Shown: piece by piece, positions 8,952 to 18,526 of the stretch
How positions within the stretch are numbered: position 1 is the stretch's first letter
Layout: each line of letters begins with the position of its first letter
Assembly: GCA_050015055.1 (NCBI GenBank)
Contig: JBEKCD010000008.1
Coordinates: 1-64,000, forward strand
Source of the DNA: JBEKCD01 sp050015055
GTDB lineage: Archaea; Thermoproteota; Bathyarchaeia; Bathyarchaeales; Bathycorpusculaceae
Reading direction: 5' to 3'
Length of the DNA: 64,000 nt
Notes under the pieces: model-generated
The model's database searches: none
What the model was told of the DNA's origin: nothing
The model's input: the letters and a program-made list of their open reading frames with translations, nothing else
Program-made: the position numbers and the translations under genes

Positions 8952-9228
8952 TCGTTGATGCTTTTGTATACAGCCCTATGCCTGAGGAGAAGCTGGTGAA
9001 ATGTTGAAAGCACAAGTAATACCTATACAACCACAGTCACCAAACAGTAAAATCTGCATCTGAGAAGAACGAAAACATTGGCCATATAGCCTACAGCAGA
9101 CAGTGCAACTTGCTGCACTCATGGAAAACCGCCAAGAAAAAAGCATGTCCAGCTCCATGGCAGCAAGCGCAAAATCTTGGTGAGACCTCAAAACCAGCCT
9201 CCCGAACAGTATACAAAAGCATCAACGA
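8952..9228. repeat. Inverted-repeat island (MITE-like, about 277 bp)
   Basis: The left arm TCGTTGATGCTTTTGTATAC (8952-8971) is the exact reverse complement of the right arm at 9209-9228. The arms are 20 bp and perfect, and the space between is noncoding. This is the layout of a miniature inverted-repeat element. I see no target-site duplication. Eighteen bases of the right arm recur alone at 2424-2441. Confidence 0.5.
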
Positions 9229-9391
9229 GTATCCCTGGCCCTGCTGCCGTGCATAGGCACTCCCAACAAGGAGAAACTCGACACCTATGGAACACCCAAA
9301 GTCTAGTTTGCCTCCTTCTCCGTAACACGTAGGAACACAAAAAATCATGCCTTAGTCTTCATTTGTTCGACCCCGACCAACTTGCAACCCC

Positions 9392-9769
9392 TTAGCACTG
9401 GACGCGCGTTAACTGCATAACCAGGATCGACGCTACTGATAAGTCCCTAGGAGGAAAGACTGACAGAGGCTCGAAGTAACCCCGAAGTATTGGGCGGAGC
9501 TTTCGCATGGAGATTTTCGCCGGTTTTTCTATAAGGCCACGGGCAACTCCATACCCAACACCTAAAAGCTTGACAGAACGGATTGAAAAGAGTTCCTTTT
9601 TGAAATTTAGACCTGATTCAGGCTTTGCGATTTTGTCCCAGATGAGGAAAGACTGAGCCTTTTTTGAAAGGTCGACCTTCGAACAGTAACAGCTTCGAAA
9701 CGCAGCAGTTGCAGAGAAAAGGGCACGAAAAGCTGGCCAAACAGAAAAACAGTCAAATCGGAAACTCGT
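9392..9769 (-). pseudogene. Long open frame without a start, possible gene relic
   Basis: The minus strand is open for 125 codons before a TAA at 9392 and reads like protein (KVDLSKKAQSFLIWDKIAKP, GLNFKKELFSIRSVKLLGVG, YGVARGLIEKPAKISM). No ATG, GTG or TTG lies in its first two thirds. It may be the remnant of a gene whose 5' end was lost. I recognise no family. An open frame of this length can also arise by chance. Confidence 0.25.
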
Positions 9770-9904
9770 TCAAAACACTGGTCATACGCTGCACCTCAGC
9801 ATTTGGATAGCGGTATGTTATCCAGTTTCTTCATATTGCAGATTTTGAAATAACCGCTTTAATTCTCCATCACGACGTGTTCTGATAGATAAAGGTCACA
9901 GTAG

Positions 9905-12157
9905 GTGGCATGTTTGTATATCGACGGTTTCGGGAACGAGGTTGAAACGCTCGAAAGGAACGTGGACGGAAGAAAGGTAAATGTACAATGGGACTGGGGA
10001 AACTTCAAGAACACCGAAGGCTTCCCAATAGATGACAATCTGATAAATTGGGCCATAGGACAGGAACAAGCGCTCAAAGAATGCTTCTTATGCTTGGACG
10101 AATGGGTGCATAAGCTCAAATGGCTAGAGGAAAACAAGTGGTATGAAAGTTGGAGCACGGCGGACAAATCTGACCCTGCTGTCAAAACCGTAATCAGCCC
10201 AGGGCCTTACCTTCTCCTGCTGGGAGACCCTGGAACCGGCAAATCGCTCATCGGCAAAGCACTGGCAGAAAAACTTACCCAAGTCTACAAAGAGAACGGT
10301 ATAAAGCTGTTTGACGCTGTCTGTTGGAAAAACCAGTTGCTGCCGAGCCAACCTAAAATATCCATCCACAAGGCAGGAGAAGCAAAGAAAATCATCAAGA
10401 AAGAACAGCTTAGAGATCTCAAGAGAAAATTCCTTACAAAAGTGGGGTTCAAGGCTCTACAAATATTCATGATAGTGCTGGGCCTATTCTTGATAGGCTT
10501 GGGATTCTACTTCATGTTTCAAGCTTGGCAGTCGTGGCAAGGGGCCAGCGACGTCATCCGCAGCACCTACAGCGGTTTCTCAGATTTCCTCGTACAAAAG
10601 TTCGTGGGTCTCGTACCATTAACATTCATACCAGGTGGGAGCCTAATTTTCTTCGGAGTCTTCCTTTGGTGGTTCTCGAAGATGGGAGGCATGGGAAACT
10701 CGAAGGGCATCGGTGGGGCTCAGCAGACGGACGTCCCGAAACTCATCGTTGATAACAGCTCTGGCCACGCTCCGTTCATAGATGCAACTGGTCACAAAAG
10801 CGCGCAACTCTTCGGCTCAATCGCATGGGATCCATATCAAACAGGGGGCTTGGGAACACCTGAACACCAAAGAGTCAGCGCTGGAGACGTGCATATCGCG
10901 TCCCTCGGCATCTTATACATCGACGAGATAAAAAACCTCGACCCTGAAGAAGCAGTGACACTCTTGACGGTGCTCGAAGACGGAAAACTCCCTATAACGT
11001 TGCGAGGTAGATTTGGCGGCAGCGACACAGCAGCCATGGCCGTCTCAACAGAACCTGTTCCCACAATAACATTCCTCGTCGGCGCGGGCAACTTCGACAG
11101 CATAGGCCAACTTCACCCAGCATTGATGGACAGAATCTACGGCTACGGCAAAGTCGTCAGAATGAACAATGATATGCCTAACACTGTGGAAAACCGACGC
11201 AGATACGTGCAGTTCATAGCGCAAGAGGTGAAACGATTCAACCTCCTTCCATTCAGCCGAGAAGCATGCCTCGAAATAGTCGAAGAAGGCCGACGCAAAA
11301 GTGACAAAAGAGACGCGTTGACAACCCGTTTCAGAACCCTAATCTCCATAATAAAAACCGCTTCAACGCTTGCAGCCAACGAAGACAGCAAAAGCGTCGA
11401 AAGAAGACACGTGCTAGAAGCCGTTGGACAACACTGCAAGACCATACAGAGGCAAATGTTAGAACACGACATGAACGAAAGAGGAAAGCTCCTGGAAATA
11501 AAGCCGAAAGGAGTCAAACTCGGCCAAATTCACGGGTTGGCAGTCGTTAAAGATCCTTACAGCGGCGAAATGACAGGCAGCGTCCTGAACGTGAAGGCCC
11601 AGATGGTCAAGAGAAGCGAGCTTCCAAGAAACTACTCCTTTAAGGGCTACTACAAAGTCACCGGAGTAGCAAAAGGCCAAAGCTTCATTTCAGACAGCAT
11701 CTCCAAAGTCAGAAGCGTAATACTGCAAAAATACGGCGCGGACATAGCCCAAGACTACCTGACCCACATTGACTTCGCCCAGTCCTACGGTGTGGACGGA
11801 CCATCGGCAGGCGTATCAATGACCATACTTCTGTGCTCGCTCATCGAAGGAAAACCTGTCAGACAAGACGTGGCAGTCACAGGGGAAATCAACCTAGGCG
11901 TCGGAGACTCCATTCACGTAACAGCTGTAGGGGGCGTTAACGAGAAAATAAAGGCCGCAGAAGCCTGGGGATTCAAGAAGGTGGTCATTCCACAGAAGAA
12001 CTTCGAAAACTCCATCGACGTTAACGACTACACGATAGAAGTTGTTCCAGCAGCAACCCTCGACGACTACCTGAGAGAATGCTTGGTCGAAAAACCAATG
12101 CTCAGAGTCCCCGTTGAAACTTATAAGCACAAGAACCATAGGAACACTCAGAACTGA
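9905..12157 (+). CDS. lonB: Archaeal membrane-bound Lon protease (LonB type)
   Basis: LonB is the ATP-dependent protease that degrades damaged and regulatory proteins at the archaeal membrane. Walker A (LGDPGTGKSLIGK) is near residue 107. Two hydrophobic spans near residues 185-260 interrupt the AAA+ domain, as in all LonB proteins. Walker B is GILYIDEIKNL. The C-terminal peptidase has the Ser-Lys dyad in DGPSAGVSMT (Ser near 634) and GGVNEKIKAAEAWG (Lys near 681). At 750 residues it is full length. The start is GTG at 9905. The Hjc gene follows after a short gap on the same strand. Confidence 0.95.
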   Translation: MACLYIDGFGNEVETLERNVDGRKVNVQWDWGNFKNTEGFPIDDNLINWAIGQEQALKECFLCLDEWVHKLKWLEENKWYESWSTADKSDPAVKTVISPGPYLLLLGDPGTGKSLIGKALAEKLTQVYKENGIKLFDAVCWKNQLLPSQPKISIHKAGEAKKIIKKEQLRDLKRKFLTKVGFKALQIFMIVLGLFLIGLGFYFMFQAWQSWQGASDVIRSTYSGFSDFLVQKFVGLVPLTFIPGGSLIFFGVFLWWFSKMGGMGNSKGIGGAQQTDVPKLIVDNSSGHAPFIDATGHKSAQLFGSIAWDPYQTGGLGTPEHQRVSAGDVHIASLGILYIDEIKNLDPEEAVTLLTVLEDGKLPITLRGRFGGSDTAAMAVSTEPVPTITFLVGAGNFDSIGQLHPALMDRIYGYGKVVRMNNDMPNTVENRRRYVQFIAQEVKRFNLLPFSREACLEIVEEGRRKSDKRDALTTRFRTLISIIKTASTLAANEDSKSVERRHVLEAVGQHCKTIQRQMLEHDMNERGKLLEIKPKGVKLGQIHGLAVVKDPYSGEMTGSVLNVKAQMVKRSELPRNYSFKGYYKVTGVAKGQSFISDSISKVRSVILQKYGADIAQDYLTHIDFAQSYGVDGPSAGVSMTILLCSLIEGKPVRQDVAVTGEINLGVGDSIHVTAVGGVNEKIKAAEAWGFKKVVIPQKNFENSIDVNDYTIEVVPAATLDDYLRECLVEKPMLRVPVETYKHKNHRNTQN

Positions 12158-12213
12158 GGACAGCAGACACAAACCAAAGCTGCAAATCCTCTGGACTGGG
12201 AGAAAAGCTATCA

Positions 12214-12708
12214 GTGAAGCAAGTTGACAAAGATGCCATTCGCAGATGGCGAAAGAGGGGCTTCTACACCGAAAATGCTCTCGTAAAACTTTTGCAAAAA
12301 AACGGATACAACGCTGTACGTGTTCCAGTCAGCAATCCAAGCCTCAACCCTCTGCCAGACATAATGGCAAGAAAGAACTCAGACATGTATGCCTTCGAAG
12401 TCAAGAACGCAAAGTACTACGCCTACTTTCCGAAACAACAAATCGAAAAACTCTTCAGATTCCTGAATGAACTCGTTCCCACCGACAATGGACACAAACA
12501 CGCCGTGCTCGCGGCACATTTAGGCAAAAGATGGATATTCAAGGAAATCGGCTGGCGAGACTACGAAAAAGGCAGACTTCCAGAAAAAGCAAGAATCCTC
12601 AAGAGAGACAGGGGAAACTTCGACATAGCTGAACGGAAGAAAACGATTGGACCACAAAGAGGCGCCGTCAACGTTGGGCCAACCGAGGAAAGAGGCAAGA
12701 ACATCTAA
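12214..12708 (+). CDS. hjc: Holliday junction resolvase Hjc
   Basis: Hjc is the archaeal structure-selective endonuclease that resolves four-way recombination junctions. The 164-residue protein shows the nuclease core: an N-terminal Arg and Glu (RRWRKRGFYTENALVKLL), the metal-binding Asp in NPLPDIMA, and the catalytic Glu-Val-Lys in YAFEVKNAK. The C-terminal 40 residues are a basic, low-complexity extension beyond the usual length of about 120-140. GTG at 12214 follows a GGGAGAA ribosome-binding stretch. It lies 56 nt behind lonB. Confidence 0.93.
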   Translation: MKQVDKDAIRRWRKRGFYTENALVKLLQKNGYNAVRVPVSNPSLNPLPDIMARKNSDMYAFEVKNAKYYAYFPKQQIEKLFRFLNELVPTDNGHKHAVLAAHLGKRWIFKEIGWRDYEKGRLPEKARILKRDRGNFDIAERKKTIGPQRGAVNVGPTEERGKNI

Positions 12709-12873
12709 GAGTCCCCGCTTCATAGGGCACAAAGAAAACTTCGAACGGACCAGGCCAAAATGAAATGACGTTAGTATTAGGCCACCTGACGCAAACAGAA
12801 TGATGCTTATTGATGCCTATCGCAACCTTCATTTCGATGTTCCTGCTCTCTCCATCTCAAAGAGAGAAAAGAG

Positions 12874-13572
12874 TTGCCGTTGATGGAGGAAATCATAACT
12901 GTAGTGTCAGCATCTTCCTTGGGCAAGGTTTACGAAGCGAACGGCCTCAAGGTTGAGGTTTTGAAAGACATAGATTTTGAGGTTAAAAGAGGAGAGTTCG
13001 CTGTTGTTGGGGGTCCTTCCGGTTCAGGAAAGACTACACTTCTGAACATTGTCGGCGGGATAGATAAACCGACAAGCGGGAAGATTATTGTTTACGGGGA
13101 GGACCTGGGGGCTAGGGACGAGGATTTCTTGGCGGGTTTTAGATGCAGTAATGTCGGGTTTGTTTTTCAATCCTATAATCTCGTCTCAACACTGACCGTT
13201 GCAGAAAACGTTGCGTTTCCGATGGAATGGGCTAGGGAGAACGAAGAACACATAAGAGGACGTGTAAATGAGCTGTTGGGCCTCGTAGGTCTGCAACATA
13301 GAGCAGAACACTTCCCGTTTCAACTGAGCGGCGGTGAACAACAGCGCGTCGCATTTGCCCGAGCATTGGCAAATGACCCCCCTTTGCTTCTTGTTGACGA
13401 ACCCACCGGAAACTTGGACGTGAAGACAAGTGCAAAAATCATTCAAATACTCTCAACATTGAAGGAGGACGACAAAACCATCATCGTCGCAACCCATGAC
13501 GAAAACATATCTGAGCTAGCCCACCAAAAACTCTGTTTGGAAGACGGCAGGCTGATTAGTGAAAATGAGTGA
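12874..13572 (+). CDS. ABC transporter ATP-binding protein (MacB/LolD type)
   Basis: This is the ATPase of a mechanotransmission-type ABC system. It has Walker A GGPSGSGKTTLLN, the Q-loop FVFQSYNL, the signature FQLSGGEQQRVAFARAL and Walker B LLLVDEPTGNLD, followed by the switch His (VATHDE). The starts TTG 12874 and ATG 12883 are both possible. The downstream FtsX-like permease gene begins inside its last codons, so the two are translationally coupled. No periplasmic adaptor is nearby. Such pairs handle lipoproteins, peptides or envelope stress rather than small solutes; the substrate is unknown. Confidence 0.93.
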   Translation: MPLMEEIITVVSASSLGKVYEANGLKVEVLKDIDFEVKRGEFAVVGGPSGSGKTTLLNIVGGIDKPTSGKIIVYGEDLGARDEDFLAGFRCSNVGFVFQSYNLVSTLTVAENVAFPMEWARENEEHIRGRVNELLGLVGLQHRAEHFPFQLSGGEQQRVAFARALANDPPLLLVDEPTGNLDVKTSAKIIQILSTLKEDDKTIIVATHDENISELAHQKLCLEDGRLISENE

Positions 13573-15427
13573 AACTTCCTTTTCAATGAACGATCTGCTT
13601 CGCAGAAAGATGCAGACGAGCTTGGTGATCATCAGCTTGGCACTGTGTGTCGCTTCGACGCTCTTTCTGCTTCTCTTCGCACAAAAGATGGGGTTTGGAA
13701 TTTCATCAATGGTCGAGGACAAACTCACCACTGGTTTTTCCCAGATATTTTCTTCCTTCATAACTCTGCTCGCGATTCTGATTTCTGCGGCCGGAATTGT
13801 GATGATTTCTTTCACGGCCTTTATCATGACGTCGCAGCGGACAAGAGATATTGGACTGATGAAGGCGACGGGATGCCCAAACGACTTACTTTTTGGCTAT
13901 TTCTTCACCGAACTCTTAGTCGTGGGCTTCTTGGGGTGTTTCGCCGGCACGATCTTAGGCGTTCTAATGGACATGGCTTCGACGAGCCTCCTGAACGGTC
14001 TTGGCTTGCACTTCTCGCAACAAGCGACTAGCCTGTGGATACCGTTTGCAATATTCATCCTGTTCTTCGTGCTTTCACTCATTCTTGGGGTCACACCGGT
14101 TCTTTCAGCGATTAGGGCTGAACCCGCAAAAGCCCTTTCACCGGCGCATTACCTCGGGCTGTCAAAAGAGTCAGGCTTCAAAATCATGTCAAAGTCAGGC
14201 GTCTCCCTGAAAATAGCGGTGAGAACCCTCGTGCGCCGCAAATCAGCCACCATTAGAATCGTCCTCTGTCTAAGCATCGTTTTCCTCTTGGTCACGGTGG
14301 CCGTTGCAGGAGGATTAATCGCAGAAGACACCACCAGAAGCTGGGTTGAGAAAGCCGTTGGAAGAAACATGCTACTGATAGCACATCCAGACATGATCAA
14401 CCAGTACAAACTGTTGCTCTCAGAATTCTACGAAGGACAAAAGGCCGATCAATTCAACTACACGGATGAAAGATATCTAATCCCCTCCAGTCTTTCCAGC
14501 CAATTACGTTCCATAGACGGAATCACAGGTCTAGACGCCCGCCTGGTCTTGGAGGAGCCAGTTAAAGAAGTCCCCGGAATCATCCTAGGAACCAGCACAG
14601 CGGAAACAAGAAGCGTCGGAGATAGTCGCCAGGTAGAATCTCTTGTCGTAGGCGTCGACCCAGGAAACGTGCTGAATGACTGGTCGTTGAAAGGTAGGTT
14701 TCTAGCCAATAATCAAACAGCAGAAGCGGTGGTCGGCGATAGTATCGGTCAAAAGCTATTTTCCGAGCCGTTGATTCAGGAAATCAGAATCTCTAACGAG
14801 AGTCTCAGTGTAGTCGGCGTATGCCTTGACCCTATCAACAATGGAAACGTCACGTATGTCCCTCTTGCGACGCTGCAAACTATCTCAGGCTTGACAGGAA
14901 CTAACGTGCTCATGGTCAAGCTTGACTCTTCAGTGAATGAGACAGACATCTTGAATCGGATAAACGCGACTGTTGCAAACGCCAGTTTCCAAGCTTACGA
15001 GCTCGACGAGTCTGTGGACAAGAGCGTTGGCTTCCTTAATTTCCTCTGGTCCACGATTATGTTTCTGCCCTTATTCTCTTTGATCGCGGCATCCTTGAGC
15101 CTGTTAGGGTATGTTATGCTCACTATCAATGAACAGCGGCAGGAGTTTGGCATTCTCAGAGCCCTAGGTGCCAGGCCCAGAACCGTTCTAGCCATTGTTT
15201 CCGCACAAAGTCTGATAGTCCTACTGGGCAGTTACGCAGTTGGAATAGCCTTCGGGATAATTACCACTTTGCTAATATTGGTGCAGGAACCGCTCGTGAC
15301 GACTTATACTGTCATTGAAATAGCCGGTTGGCTTCTTCTGGCCTTAGTCGCAACATTTGCTTCAAGTGTTTACCCCGCTATAAGGTTTGCGAAGAAACCC
15401 TTGCTGGAGACTATTACACAGTCTTGA
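13565..15427 (+). CDS. ABC transporter permease with FtsX/MacB-like domains
   Basis: The permease has about eight membrane spans in two FtsX-like blocks. The N-terminal block is at about residues 15-190, with the coupling segment RTRDIGLMKATGCP. The C-terminal block is at about 480-615, with EQRQEFGILRALGARPRTVL. A large extracytoplasmic region of about 240 residues lies between. A span near residue 235 (SATIRIVLCLSIVFLLVTVA) re-enters the membrane before that domain. It overlaps the ATPase gene. ATG at 13565 is preferred; GTG at 13559 is an alternative. The 3' end overlaps the convergent gene at 15414 by 14 bp. Confidence 0.9.
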   Translation: MSETSFSMNDLLRRKMQTSLVIISLALCVASTLFLLLFAQKMGFGISSMVEDKLTTGFSQIFSSFITLLAILISAAGIVMISFTAFIMTSQRTRDIGLMKATGCPNDLLFGYFFTELLVVGFLGCFAGTILGVLMDMASTSLLNGLGLHFSQQATSLWIPFAIFILFFVLSLILGVTPVLSAIRAEPAKALSPAHYLGLSKESGFKIMSKSGVSLKIAVRTLVRRKSATIRIVLCLSIVFLLVTVAVAGGLIAEDTTRSWVEKAVGRNMLLIAHPDMINQYKLLLSEFYEGQKADQFNYTDERYLIPSSLSSQLRSIDGITGLDARLVLEEPVKEVPGIILGTSTAETRSVGDSRQVESLVVGVDPGNVLNDWSLKGRFLANNQTAEAVVGDSIGQKLFSEPLIQEIRISNESLSVVGVCLDPINNGNVTYVPLATLQTISGLTGTNVLMVKLDSSVNETDILNRINATVANASFQAYELDESVDKSVGFLNFLWSTIMFLPLFSLIAASLSLLGYVMLTINEQRQEFGILRALGARPRTVLAIVSAQSLIVLLGSYAVGIAFGIITTLLILVQEPLVTTYTVIEIAGWLLLALVATFASSVYPAIRFAKKPLLETITQS

Positions 15428-16118
15428 GATGCGGCTGCGCCCTGTCGAACCTCCTCAATGAGTCCGAACACATTGGAAGTTGAACGAGAAAGTCCTGCAG
15501 TTGGAGAATCGGAACGATCGGTGTCCCATTATGAAATTTGAAACTCGCGGGCATCAACGACACAACAACAGGAACAAATCTCGCCTCTTCCCACGAAGCA
15601 CACTCAACTCTAACAGCCGGATTCTGCAGAGACTCAGAAAAAGCCAACGTCCGCTTCACCTGCTCATCGACAACTTTCCTCAGCTTTGATGGGTACAGGC
15701 CGCGTCGCCAGTGCTTGCAGTCCACACAGACAACTAGCGGTCTACGGCAACCGACGATGTCCATCTCCCACCTGCGTCCGCTCTGCGTGAATCGCAGGTT
15801 AAGCTTGACTGTGTAGCCATGCATCTCGAGTGCAACCGCGGCTATGCTCTCGAACTCTTTCCACTCCAAGAAACCGCTCACTCGCTCATAGTCAGCACCT
15901 AGCTCCAGCGCACGCGTGGCCAAGCTAACGCGTTGTAGAGCACTGGTTTGCAAAAACCCATCGAGCAAATATACCAGGCCACAACTTTGCAAAGTTTGAA
16001 GCAATCTGTCCGTGGTCTCCGAGGGAAGCTTCGTCTCCTTCTTAACAAGTTCAAGTGAAACAGGTTCACCTTTCGAAACTTTCAGAATTGAAATTATCAC
16101 TTCGCACAAAACCTGCAT
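15414..16118 (-). CDS. Winged-helix plus restriction-endonuclease-like protein
   Basis: The 234-residue protein opens with a helix-rich winged-helix-like part (about 1-70, ETTDRLLQTLQSCGLVYLLD). It continues with a nuclease-fold segment: FESIAAVALEMHGYTV, then WEMDIVGCRRPLVVCVDCKHW, the D-x(n)-D-x-K arrangement of Mrr-like and archaeal Holliday-junction-type nucleases. The candidate metal ligands are the Asp in EMDIVG and the Asp-Cys-Lys in VDCKHW. It is likely a DNA-binding or DNA-cleaving protein of unknown role. It converges on the ABC permease gene. Confidence 0.75.
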   Translation of the reverse strand: MQVLCEVIISILKVSKGEPVSLELVKKETKLPSETTDRLLQTLQSCGLVYLLDGFLQTSALQRVSLATRALELGADYERVSGFLEWKEFESIAAVALEMHGYTVKLNLRFTQSGRRWEMDIVGCRRPLVVCVDCKHWRRGLYPSKLRKVVDEQVKRTLAFSESLQNPAVRVECASWEEARFVPVVVSLMPASFKFHNGTPIVPILQLQDFLVQLPMCSDSLRRFDRAQPHLKTV

Positions 16119-16437
16119 GGTCTCGAACTCCAGTTTTTACATGAAAACATAAAAAAGAACCACTTCAAACTGGCATTCATGTCAATCGCATTGTTTGTCG
16201 ACCGAGCAGCAATCCCTATGATGTCAAACAAGTCAGGTTCTTCTCTGTTCGGTGTAGTCAACAGTAATGAAGATGACTTAAGTTTTTCCAAATCGAAGTT
16301 GCGGCTACGAAAGGGATCGCTGAGTTAACTCAGCCTTTCTTCTGTGTGCGCAGGTCGTCTGCGCTGCTTATGCTTGACTGAACGGACGGAAACCATAATA
16401 AGACTGCGTGGAAAAATGAAACCGTGGCGAGTTCGGA
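16119..16437. other. Intergenic with a perfect palindrome
   Basis: A 64-codon leftward frame (16097-16291) overlaps the nuclease-like gene and has mixed composition, so I do not call it. The palindrome at 16319-16334 is the only distinct site. Confidence 0.35.
16319..16334. repeat. Perfect 16-bp palindrome
   Basis: GCTGAGTTAACTCAGC reads identically on both strands, about 100 bp upstream of the aminotransferase gene. It could bind a dimeric regulator. Confidence 0.45.
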
Positions 16438-17736
16438 ATGTCAAGTTATGTTTCAAAAACGCCCAATTCCAGAATCTTGTATGAGAGGGCTAAAAAGGTT
16501 CTTCCGGCAGGAGTTTCATACGGCGTACGCTACTTTGAGCCGTACCCCTTCTACACTGCCAGAGCAAAAGGAAGCAGACTGTACGATGTCGACGGCAACG
16601 AGTACGTGGACTTCTGGCTAGGACACACCGCTCTCATCCTGGGCCATGGATACCCGGCCGTGACGAATGCTGTGAGAAGGCAGCTTCAAAAAGGCACGCA
16701 CTATGGAACTTGCCATGAGTTAGAGATCAAACTGGCCGAGCAGGTTGCAAAAATGGTTCCGAACGCACAAATGATTCGGTTCACGAACTCTGGGACGGAG
16801 GCGAACATGTATGCTACACGATTGGCAAGGGCGTATGCTGGAAAGGACAAGATTGCAAAGTTTGAGGGCGGATGGCACGGAGGCTACGACGCACTCCAGG
16901 TGAGCGTAAAGTACCCCTTTGACCTTCCAGAATCGGCTGGGCTAACAGCCGGAGCAATCCAAGACACGATCATTCTGCCCTACAATGATTTGGAAGGGGT
17001 AAGGGAAAGACTGAGAAGCGAAGAGGTCGCGTGCATCATAATCGAGCCCGTTCTGGGAGCGGGTGGAGGCGTTCCCGCGGAAAAAGACTTCCTGCAAGGG
17101 CTTCGAGAATACTGTGATGAGAGAAATACACTGCTGATTTTTGATGAGGTGATTACAGGTTTTAGGCTGGCGCCTGGAGGGGCTCAGCAGTACTACGGCG
17201 TGAAAGCTGACGTAACTGTGCTAGGAAAGATTCTGGGTGGAGGCTTTCCCATAGGCGCATTTTGTGGACTCAGCAAAATCATGGAGCGGCTGGACACCGT
17301 CGTGCATCAACGTCCAGATTACTCTTTCCATGGTGGAACTTTTGCCGCTAACCCGGTAACGATGACGGCTGGCTTGGCAACATTGAAGCTGCTGGAGGAT
17401 GGCAAATTGATAGACGGTTTGAACAGAGGCGGAGCCCGAGTTAGAAAAGAGCTGTTGGACATTTTCGAAACACATGGGCTCGATGTGCAGCTCACGGGAG
17501 TAGGTTCCATTTTTAACACGCATTTCACGAAGGAAAGAGTCAATGATGCAATTGCCGCCTTTGCTGCGGATAGGAAGAAGCTCGTCAACTATGCTTTGGC
17601 CTTGATAGCGAACGGGCTCTTCTTGTTGCCGACACACAACGGCGTCCTAAGCACTGAACATTCTGAAAGTGAAATAGGAAAACTCTTCGTAGAAACGGAA
17701 AAATACGCTAAACAAGCCCGCGCTGGCGGACATTAG
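16438..17736 (+). CDS. Class III aminotransferase, glutamate-1-semialdehyde aminomutase-like
   Basis: This PLP enzyme has the GSA-aminomutase layout: an N-terminal arm, the gateway GHTALILGHGYPAV, the phosphate-binding FTNSGTEANMYATRLARAY, the Asp of LLIFDEVITGFR, and the Schiff-base Lys in LGKILGGGFPIGAFCG. Its 432 residues match HemL. GSA aminomutase makes 5-aminolevulinate for tetrapyrroles. However, no other heme or cobamide gene is near, and related archaeal enzymes act on other amino acids, so the substrate is left open. The ATG at 16438 gives the family length. Confidence 0.88.
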   Translation: MSSYVSKTPNSRILYERAKKVLPAGVSYGVRYFEPYPFYTARAKGSRLYDVDGNEYVDFWLGHTALILGHGYPAVTNAVRRQLQKGTHYGTCHELEIKLAEQVAKMVPNAQMIRFTNSGTEANMYATRLARAYAGKDKIAKFEGGWHGGYDALQVSVKYPFDLPESAGLTAGAIQDTIILPYNDLEGVRERLRSEEVACIIIEPVLGAGGGVPAEKDFLQGLREYCDERNTLLIFDEVITGFRLAPGGAQQYYGVKADVTVLGKILGGGFPIGAFCGLSKIMERLDTVVHQRPDYSFHGGTFAANPVTMTAGLATLKLLEDGKLIDGLNRGGARVRKELLDIFETHGLDVQLTGVGSIFNTHFTKERVNDAIAAFAADRKKLVNYALALIANGLFLLPTHNGVLSTEHSESEIGKLFVETEKYAKQARAGGH

Positions 17737-17737
17737 A

Positions 17738-18382
17738 TTACTTGGAAGGCACAAACGTGCGTGGGCAAGGACGGCTCAGCATCTGCTCAGCCCTCTTCAG
17801 GTCCAAAGGAGTGTTAACGTTGAAGAACGTTCTAAGCTCCGGGTCAAGCTGCTGCAAGACCAGCGTGGAAACGTAGCGCACACACTGCAACCTGTCCAGC
17901 ATTGCTTGCACGTTGAGCTTTCCAGCGCACAAAGCCACTTTGGACGCTTCTAGGGCGGGTTCCGTGCGGTAAACCGCTTGTAGGGGCTCTACGTAACCGT
18001 TGGGCCATCGGGGGACGCAAGCATTTCTTCCAGGGCACAGTTCAAGCAGCAATGATAGACTGTCTCTTGAGGCGAGAGGGGTGTCACATGGAAGAAGAAG
18101 CGAGTATTCCCCTTGTGCTTCTTCGAAACCGGTCAATGCTCCAGCAAGTGGGCTATGCGTGCTACCCCTGTCAACTAGGATGCTTGCACATCCACCAGTT
18201 GCCTTAAGGTATATGTCAACGTGCTCTCTACGGCTGACCACCACTATCTTCTCGTCCACTACATTGACGACTGCATTCAGAACGTGTCTTACTAGTGGCT
18301 TTCCCGCCAGCTGGAGCAGTCCTTTATCTTGACCGAACCTGCTGGAAAGGCCGCCTGCAAGGATGATTGCCGAGCTGGTCAA
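17738..18382 (-). CDS. mobA: Molybdenum cofactor guanylyltransferase-like protein
   Basis: MobA transfers GMP from GTP to molybdopterin. The N-terminal nucleotide-binding loop AIILAGGLSSRFGQDKGLL is the family hallmark. LPCDTPLASRDSL supplies the metal-binding Asp, and FFNVNTPLDLKRAE is the usual C-terminal motif. At 214 residues it is full length. It converges with the aminotransferase gene, their stops lying a base apart. No molybdoenzyme is in the window. Other nucleotidyltransferases with this fold exist, but MobA is the best match. Confidence 0.87.
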   Translation of the reverse strand: MTSSAIILAGGLSSRFGQDKGLLQLAGKPLVRHVLNAVVNVVDEKIVVVSRREHVDIYLKATGGCASILVDRGSTHSPLAGALTGFEEAQGEYSLLLPCDTPLASRDSLSLLLELCPGRNACVPRWPNGYVEPLQAVYRTEPALEASKVALCAGKLNVQAMLDRLQCVRYVSTLVLQQLDPELRTFFNVNTPLDLKRAEQMLSRPCPRTFVPSK

Positions 18383-18474
18383 TAACGTGCTATCTCCATG
18401 ACTGCGTGAATTCGTAAGAGTGTTTCTTCCATTGTATAAGTTTTTTGCACGAAATATTACTGAGTCGGAATACG

Positions 18475-18484
18475 CTATATAGCC
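18475..18484 (+). promoter_or_regulatory. TATA box of the 39-aa Cys protein gene
   Basis: CTATATAGCC lies about 45 bp upstream of the ATG at 18527, with GGGAGAG between as a ribosome binding site. Confidence 0.5.
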
Positions 18485-18526
18485 TAGGCCGGAGTCTTAT
18501 TGTCAGTATAGGGAGAGACGAATCTG

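Noticed and set aside
16097..16291. 64-codon leftward frame upstream of the nuclease-like gene
   Set aside because: It overlaps that gene, ends in an unnatural Cys/Trp-rich tail and has no ribosome binding site.
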